Shown here: one piece after another, positions 5,679-9,496 of the stretch
Position numbering within the stretch: the stretch's first letter is position 1
How the letters are laid out: each line of letters starts with the position of its first letter
NCBI GenBank assembly: GCA_910579425.1
Contig: CAJTVL010000123.1
Coordinates: 1-9,496 of the forward strand
Direction of reading: 5' to 3'
DNA length: 9,496 bases
Source: an uncultured Lachnospiraceae bacterium
GTDB lineage: Bacteria > Bacillota > Clostridia > Lachnospirales > Lachnospiraceae
The notes under the pieces: generated by a model
The model's database searches: none
Told to the model about the DNA's origin: nothing
Seen by the model: only the letters and a program-made list of their open reading frames with translations
Program-made: the position numbers and the translations under genes

Positions 5679-6212
5679 TTACAATACTTTTTCGTAAAGG
5701 TTGTACCATGGAAGACCATACGCTTCATACCCAAGGCTGGTTGTCCCGACACACTTATACCCACATTTTTTGTATAAGCTTTCGGCAGGGATGTTTCCTT
5801 TCACTACATCCAGTCTTAGACTAAAGCATCCTTCCTTTCTGGCAATCTCTTCTGCAAAATCTAATAGTTTCTTTCCAATTCCTAATCCAAAAGAATTGGG
5901 ATGCACTGCAAGCGTATAAATGACATATATTTTTTCATAATTATTTTCTACCGCCCACTCAACATTTTTGTATCCTTCTTCCGGTTTGTGTCGTAGAATT
6001 ACAGTGCCGACAATCTTGTTATTATCTTTTGCAATGTATAGGGCACTCTCATCAACCCCATCTTTTGCGTCATCTTCGTTTGGATATATTCCCTTTTTCC
6101 ACCCCGGATAATTTTCGTGCTCGCATAGATAATTACATACATCGTCATAGAGCTTACCAATCTCTTCAATATCAGTAATATTCGCTTTTACAATTTCTAT
6201 TCTATCCTCCAA
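5679..6212 (-). CDS. GNAT-family N-acetyltransferase
   Basis: A 177-residue cytoplasmic acetyltransferase that should move an acetyl group from acetyl-CoA to an amine; the substrate is unknown. An N-terminal helix pair (IEEIGKLYDDVCNYL) precedes the strand pair ALYIAKDNNKIVGTVIL (about 57-73). Motif A is LAVHPNSFGLGIGKKLLDFA (101-120), with N106-x-x-G109-x-G111 in place of the usual Q/R-x-x-G-x-G. Motif B is LRLDVVKGNIPAESLYKKCGY (132-152), with the alpha4 helix and a C-terminal strand. The length is normal and the frame intact. The chosen start is TTG 6212, since no in-frame ATG or GTG lies in the open region upstream; a GGAAGG sits 13 nt before it, rather far. An extended -10 promoter lies about 65 bp upstream. 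Confidence 0.88.
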   Translation of the reverse strand: MEDRIEIVKANITDIEEIGKLYDDVCNYLCEHENYPGWKKGIYPNEDDAKDGVDESALYIAKDNNKIVGTVILRHKPEEGYKNVEWAVENNYEKIYVIYTLAVHPNSFGLGIGKKLLDFAEEIARKEGCFSLRLDVVKGNIPAESLYKKCGYKCVGTTSLGYEAYGLPWYNLYEKVL

Positions 6213-6277
6213 ACGAAATACACATCCTTCCAGATTTATTCTAATTTCCCGATAAACTTCGATTTTTCGCTGGTTCC

Positions 6278-6286
6278 ATTATACCA
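6278..6286 (-). promoter_or_regulatory. Extended -10 promoter for the GNAT gene
   Basis: On the minus strand TGGTATAAT gives a consensus TATAAT (6283-6278) preceded by the TGn extension. The -35 position holds only TTTCCT, so recognition would rely on the extended -10. Confidence 0.55.
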
Positions 6287-6360
6287 CAACCACTTTCCAG
6301 AGGAAATGAATTTTACGAAAAACTCATTTTTTATGATAATCTTATTTCCCTGAATCTGCT

Positions 6361-6386
6361 CTTGCGTTGTCTTTGGTAATCGCAAG
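6361..6386. repeat. Inverted repeat CTTGCG/CGCAAG
   Basis: Six-base perfect arms (6361-6366 and 6381-6386) with a 14-base loop lie directly after the stop of the XRE-type relic on the minus strand. It may be a leftover terminator stem, but no T tract follows. Confidence 0.3.
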
Positions 6387-6449
6387 CTAGTCACTGACCA
6401 GTTCAATCACGTCCATAATGCCACAATCCAGCGTTTCGCAGATCCGGGC
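6387..6449 (-). pseudogene. C-terminal scrap of an XRE/YozG-type helix-turn-helix regulator
   Basis: On the minus strand the residues RICETLDCGIMDVIELVSD end at a TAG (6389-6387). The pattern L-x-x-I-C-x-x-L-D-C-x-[IL]-x-D-[VI]-[IM]-E is the last helix pair of small XRE-family regulators. Upstream of it the frame continues as HLFGHFLF, which no longer resembles the helix-turn-helix, so only the tail survives. No intact regulator is present. Confidence 0.5.
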
Positions 6450-6549
6450 CCAAAATAGGAAGTGGCCAAATAAATGAGGGATATGCTCCCTTATTCCGTT
6501 CATGCGCTTATTTTGAAAATTTAGCATAATCGTATGGTCAGTTGCCGAA

Positions 6550-6570
6550 ATGTATGGTAAACTCATACAT
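6550..6570. repeat. Inverted repeat ATGTATG/CATACAT
   Basis: Perfect 7-bp arms (6550-6556 and 6564-6570) are separated by GTAAACT. It has no T tract, so a protein-binding dyad is more likely than a terminator. It is about 195 bp upstream of the carboxypeptidase remnant. Confidence 0.4.
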
Positions 6571-6592
6571 GAAATAACTCTTTCAGTGGTTC

Positions 6593-6625
6593 GTATCTTT
6601 TATAAGTATGAGAACTTAAAGATAC
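6593..6625. repeat. Long hairpin, 12 paired bases with a 3-nt bulge
   Basis: GTATCTTT (6593-6600) plus AAGT (6604-6607) pair with ACTTAAAGATAC (6614-6625) across an ATGAGA loop; only TAT (6601-6603) is unpaired. GTG upstream and CAC downstream could extend the stem. There is no T tract. It could be an RNA leader structure or an operator; its role is unknown. Confidence 0.4.
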
Positions 6626-6765
6626 CACAAATCCATGCGAAAAAGTTATTCTTTTATTAAAACTTTCAACTCTCAGTTTCTATAAAATACAAATTTTTTA
6701 TCCAAAAATCCTACATGCGTAATATATCGAGTTGATATTCAGATCATGTTTTAACGGAGGAAGAA

Positions 6766-7124
6766 ATGAAATTTAAAAGCAGAGCAAGAAAAAAGAATAA
6801 GTTTCGGCAAAAAAGATGGATAATCTTGCAAGCGTATTTTGCCTGATAGCCCTTCTGTTATGGAAGAATCAGCTATTGTATGAGATTGTAAAAGTACCGC
6901 CGGAAGCTGTCTATATGGAAGATAAAGGATTTCATATCGCATTAGATGCAGGAGAGCAACTGACAGTAGAGCAACGCCTTTATGCAATTATGCTGGCCTC
7001 TGCATATGATATGGCATTGATAACAAGAGCTGCTTTACAATATGACATGTTTCAGACGGTTTCCGGAACTTCATATTATGAAATTCCGCCCACGGAGCAT
7101 CAGAAAGATTTAATCTGCATGTAA
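6766..7124 (+). pseudogene. Remnant of a D-alanyl-D-alanine carboxypeptidase (DacF/PBP5-like)
   Basis: GGAGG 5 nt before ATG 6766 starts a frame with a basic N-terminus (MKFKSRARKKNKFRQKRWII) that stops at 6846. Two bases out of phase, the frame from 6816 to 7124 continues with a hydrophobic stretch (VFCLIALLLW), then EIVKVPPEAVYMEDKG and GEQLTVEQRLYAIMLASAYD. The latter matches the region of low-molecular-weight penicillin-binding proteins that leads to the SxN motif, with SAY in place of SxN. It then jumps to SYYEIPPTEHQ, which resembles a much later part of the same family. The catalytic SxxK segment and the KTG region are absent. I infer a frameshift near 6830 and two internal deletions. 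Intact relatives are extracellular enzymes trimming peptidoglycan pentapeptides. Identification rests on remembered family patterns. Confidence 0.55.
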
Positions 7125-7203
7125 AAACCCCGTTGTAAGAAAGTAAGAGGAGCCTTTTTAACTGGAAATATATCATATGTGTAAGAACAAAGTGGAGGTA
7201 ATT

Positions 7204-8196
7204 ATGAGAGAGAAGAACAATTATTTTAAATTGGTATGTTGGGTATGTGTGTGTGTATTCATTATAACAGGTTGTTCTAATAATCGCAGTACAGAAGAAA
7301 AGATTTTTATGGAAGGTGAAAAAGAAGAAGTGGAAGAAGAAAAAATGGAGGAACCGAAAATGGATTCAAGTAATGTTTCCATAGAGGCAGATACAGAAGA
7401 TTCTACTGAGAATATTATAATGGAACCGGAGATAGCCAGCGCAGATTGGTCAGAATATTTTAATGGGTTGAATGGGACAGCAGTTGTATATGACATCTCT
7501 AACAGACGGTATACAGTGTATAATAGTGATCTTGCATTGACTAGAAGCTCACCATGCTCTACATTTAAGATTATTTCTTCTTTGATTGCCCTTGAAAATG
7601 GAATCTTTGAGCCGGAGGATTCCACAAGGGACTGGAGCGGCGAAATATTCTGGAATGAAGACTGGAATAAAGATATTGATTTTACTGAAGCATTTCGTAC
7701 TTCCTGTGTATGGTATTATAGACAAGTCATAGATGATATTGGGAAGGATATGATGCAAAAAGAGTTGGATAAACTTCAGTATGGTAACTGTGATATTTCT
7801 GATTGGGAGGGACGGCTGAATACAAACAATAATAACCGGGCCTTAACCGGATTCTGGCTCGAATCGTCCTTAATGATCTCCCCAAAAGAGCAGGTGGAGG
7901 TAATGGAACGTATCTTTGGTGATAATTCAGGTTATTCAGAAGAAACACAAAATGCATTGAAACAGGTCATGCTGGTATCGGAACAGGAGCGAACAGACAT
8001 TTCCATATATGGGAAAACGGGAATGGGCAAAGCCGAGGGCATTGTTGTTGATGCGTGGTTCACAGGATTTGCGGAAGGTGCAAAAGGAAAAGTATACTTT
8101 TGCGTGCGTCTTGGAAGAACGGACGGTATGAATGTATCCAGTCCGCGGGCAAAGGAAATAGCGATCCAGATCGTGTCGGATTATTGTGGTCAGTAA
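7204..8196 (+). CDS. Class D beta-lactamase, lipoprotein type (Gram-positive, CDD-like)
   Basis: A 330-residue enzyme predicted to open the beta-lactam ring through an acyl-serine intermediate. The start is ATG 7204, chosen for the GTGGAGG 4 nt upstream and the signal peptide it opens; an in-frame ATG at 7177 lacks a site. The signal ends in the lipobox IITGC (C24), so the enzyme would be tethered outside the membrane. A Glu/Lys-rich linker follows (about 30-75). The catalytic domain has S119-T-F-K122 (nucleophile and the lysine carboxylated in this class), S167-C-V169, Y193-G-N195 and K271-T-G273, followed by W285-F-T-G. Spacing and length fit class D enzymes with a long tether, and PCSTFKI recalls Clostridioides CDD enzymes. 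A BlaR1 C-terminal domain is related, but this protein has its own export signal and no protease domain. It follows the carboxypeptidase remnant by 79 bp with no terminator between, so read-through is likely. Hydrolytic activity is inferred. Confidence 0.9.
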   Translation: MREKNNYFKLVCWVCVCVFIITGCSNNRSTEEKIFMEGEKEEVEEEKMEEPKMDSSNVSIEADTEDSTENIIMEPEIASADWSEYFNGLNGTAVVYDISNRRYTVYNSDLALTRSSPCSTFKIISSLIALENGIFEPEDSTRDWSGEIFWNEDWNKDIDFTEAFRTSCVWYYRQVIDDIGKDMMQKELDKLQYGNCDISDWEGRLNTNNNNRALTGFWLESSLMISPKEQVEVMERIFGDNSGYSEETQNALKQVMLVSEQERTDISIYGKTGMGKAEGIVVDAWFTGFAEGAKGKVYFCVRLGRTDGMNVSSPRAKEIAIQIVSDYCGQ

Positions 8197-8204
8197 CTCT
8201 TTGT

Positions 8205-8709
8205 AGCGAAAGAAGGAAGGGGCTATTTGGAAATCATGATTACGGCGGCGGTGCAATTCGTATCTATGAGGACTTCATGAGTAATTGCGGATTCTATGTG
8301 TTAAATGACGGGATAGTGTTTCTTGAAGAATTTAACATTGAGATAATCGGATTTGATGATTACCTGTTTGGGCAGACAGAAACGGATTTTTATCATATTC
8401 AAAGTGAATATTTTCATCTTATCGCAATGCATGAACCTGTCACTTCAAAATTTATAGAAAGCTCCGGTGAAAACTTTATATTGTCAGGACATACGCATGG
8501 CGGACAAGTATCTGTGCCGTATTTTACAAAAAAAACTGCTTCCTGCTGGTTCAGATCAATTTATAAAAGGTTTTTATGATATGCAGGCTGTTAGTGCGGA
8601 TACCATTATTCAAATGTATGTCAGCAGCGGTATTGGTCTGACAAGGTATCCGTTGCGGTTTTTTAATGTTCCGGAAATCATAGAGGTAAATCTTATCAGA
8701 AAAGAATAA
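8205..8709 (+). pseudogene. Metallophosphoesterase relic, 5'-truncated and frameshifted
   Basis: The first frame reads GLFGNHDYGGG, with the metal-binding G-N-H-D motif (8229-8240), and later LSGHTHGGQVSVPYF, with the G-H-T-H motif (8487-8498). After ACA and an A8 run (8528-8535) the protein continues one base out of phase as KKLLPAGSDQFIKGFYD to GIGLTRYPLRFFNVPEI and TAA 8707-8709. Removing one A restores a single frame, so a one-base insertion in the A run is the simplest reading. The N-terminal half with the D-x-H and GDxxD metal ligands is missing; similarity starts within about 25 bp of the beta-lactamase stop, which marks a junction. Intact relatives (YkuE-like, calcineurin-type fold) are membrane-associated phosphoesterases. 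No start codon or ribosome site fits. Confidence 0.82.
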
Positions 8710-8725
8710 GGAGCTGTACGCTCCT
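8709..8725. terminator. Hairpin between convergent genes
   Basis: AGGAGC (8709-8714) pairs with GCTCCT (8720-8725) around TGTAC. It overlaps both stop codons, that of the phosphoesterase relic on the plus strand and of the BlaR1 fragment on the minus strand. T residues follow mainly on the minus strand (TTATTCTTTTC), so it probably serves that direction better. Confidence 0.5.
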
Positions 8726-9444
8726 CATTCCTGATAAGCATTCCATAGTTCTAAATCAGAAAGGATAGAAAAAGTAAGTTCTGTGGCAAGAGGGCCAGAA
8801 GCAAGTTTTTCACTTTGGATATTTGTGGCAAAGAAGTAGGTGTGGCTGTCCTTTTCTATATATCCAATGAACCAACCGGAAGCATTATGGCCGTTCACTT
8901 CTTCTGTGCCTGTTTTTCCGGAGAGTGTGCCATCATCCGCAGAGTAAAGGCAGATGGAATCTTTTACGGCTTTGATATTTTCAGATGAAAACCCGAACAG
9001 GTTGTAATACAATTTCTTTAGCATTTCAACCTGTTCGATCGGTGATATTTTCAGTGAGGAATTTATCCAGTAAGAAGATGCATCACCTTCAACGATCTGA
9101 TTGCCGTAGCCTATTTCCTGAACATATTTCTTTATGGACGGAAGGTTTGTCTGTTGGTCAAGCGCCTGAAAATACCATGTGACGGAATTTTGCATAGCGG
9201 ATTCTAAAGTTTGGTCAGCATTCCATAAGTCATACATATAATTCTGCCCATCCCAGGGAATCAGTGATTGTTCAGGTGTAATGATCCCGGTTTCCAGACT
9301 GAATAAAGCGCTGTATATTTTAAAGGTGGAAGCCGGGGATATACGTGCAGTGGCATACTCTTTATTATAAATCTGCCATGAATCTTCGGTTGCATCATAG
9401 AACACAAAGCTGCCATTGTATTCCTCGAAAGCATCACTTAAATC
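8725..9444 (-). pseudogene. blaR1: BlaR1 fragment: penicillin-sensing C-terminal domain only
   Basis: The frame is open from just after TAG 9447-9445 to the stop at 8725; a GTG at 9405 would give 226 residues. It has the BlaR1/class D motif set, numbered from that GTG: S26-T-F-K29, S74-V-T76 followed by WYFQAL, Y100-G-N102, K164-T-G166, then GWFIGYIEKD and FFATNIQ. The order and the segments IYSALFSLETGIITPEQ and SSLKISPIEQVEMLKKLY match the sensor domain of Bacillus/Staphylococcus BlaR1, as I remember them, more closely than a free beta-lactamase. The four membrane helices and the zinc protease domain that would relay the signal to BlaI are missing, and no signal peptide or ribosome site precedes it. 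A product would stay in the cytoplasm. No blaI gene is in the window. It converges on the beta-lactamase/phosphoesterase pair. Confidence 0.82.
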
Positions 9445-9447
9445 CTA

Positions 9448-9496
9448 AGCTCCCGGGAAAAATTATAACAACGCCCCCTAACCTTGTTGGCCGTAC
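9448..9496. other. Sequence abutting the BlaR1 break
   Basis: All three minus-strand frames close within or next to this stretch, and none resembles the BlaR1 protease domain that should be here. TGTTATAAT on the minus strand resembles an extended -10 but has no matching -35. It probably belongs to whatever sequence was joined to the BlaR1 fragment; too little is visible to say more. Confidence 0.3.

Larger units (their letters stand above)
6453..6765. other. AT-rich intergenic stretch with hairpins
   Basis: No convincing coding sequence was found. It contains two inverted repeats, listed separately, and a TATAAA at about 6681-6686 without a good -35. It ends in the GGAGG (6756-6760) that serves the carboxypeptidase remnant. 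No TACA-N2-TGTA BlaI-type operator was seen, so control of the downstream beta-lactamase by BlaI is not supported by this stretch. Confidence 0.4.

Noticed and set aside
6550..6570. A BlaI/MecI operator controlling the beta-lactamase
   Set aside because: The known operator pattern is TACA-N2-TGTA; the arms here are in the opposite order with a 7-bp gap, and no proper match was seen upstream of 6766 or 7204.
8055..8204. Extension of the phosphoesterase frame back into the beta-lactamase gene as one fused protein
   Set aside because: This part is a shifted frame of the beta-lactamase; phosphoesterase similarity begins only after the beta-lactamase stop.
7221..8256. Several minus-strand frames antisense to the beta-lactamase
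   Set aside because: They are shadows of a gene with all class D motifs in frame on the plus strand.
1..9496. CRISPR array, tRNA, rRNA or complete insertion sequence
   Set aside because: No regularly spaced repeats, tRNA cloverleaf, rRNA-like stretch or paired terminal inverted repeats around a transposase were seen by eye on either strand.

Overview
The window looks like an accessory, heavily rearranged stretch of a low-to-moderate GC Bacillota chromosome, most likely a gut-type Clostridia/Lachnospiraceae. The grounds are AGGAGG-type ribosome binding sites, Gram-positive lipoprotein signals, a LytTR regulator, VanRS-like two-component pieces and a Gram-positive class D beta-lactamase. I had no database access, so family names rest on motifs and remembered family sequences.

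Region 1 (1-1771): the window opens inside the LytTR DNA-binding domain of a response regulator (ends 149). Right after it lies a pair of 15-bp direct repeats (153-187), then a lipoprotein gene with two beta-rich modules and a DxDxDG calcium-type loop (259-1716), closed by a hairpin terminator. Region 2 (1796-3040): a compact, translationally coupled operon of a MerR/AdhR-like regulator and a classical short-chain dehydrogenase. Its promoter has a 19-bp spacer and a TGAAG/CTTCA operator.

Region 3 (about 3100-4720, minus strand, visibly richer in G+C): the wreck of a response regulator, histidine kinase and lipoprotein cluster. The regulator has lost its receiver, the kinase has lost everything upstream of its ATPase domain, and the lipoprotein appears internally shortened and has lost its 3' end against the dehydrogenase gene. 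Region 4 (about 4720-5675): a decayed plus-strand frame, a strong terminator, the C-terminal end of a tyrosine recombinase, and relics of a GNAT acetyltransferase and a probable nitrilase-family protein. Region 5 (5679-6765): an apparently intact GNAT acetyltransferase on the minus strand, then about 550 bp without an intact gene, holding an XRE-type regulator relic and several inverted repeats.

Region 6 (6766-9496): a beta-lactam-related cluster. It holds the remnant of a D-alanyl-D-alanine carboxypeptidase, an apparently complete lipoprotein class D beta-lactamase (all four motifs), a metallophosphoesterase relic broken by an extra A in an A8 run, and, convergent to these, the orphaned penicillin-sensing domain of BlaR1.

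Only five genes look whole: the first lipoprotein, the MerR regulator, the dehydrogenase, the GNAT and the beta-lactamase. About ten others are fragments, several with the middle removed and the ends kept. I did not find a convincing new defence or biosynthetic system. The most notable points are this accumulation of relics, the beta-lactam cluster, and the candidate regulator-site pairs (LytTR gene/direct repeats; OmpR-type regulator relic/11-bp repeats; MerR/operator).
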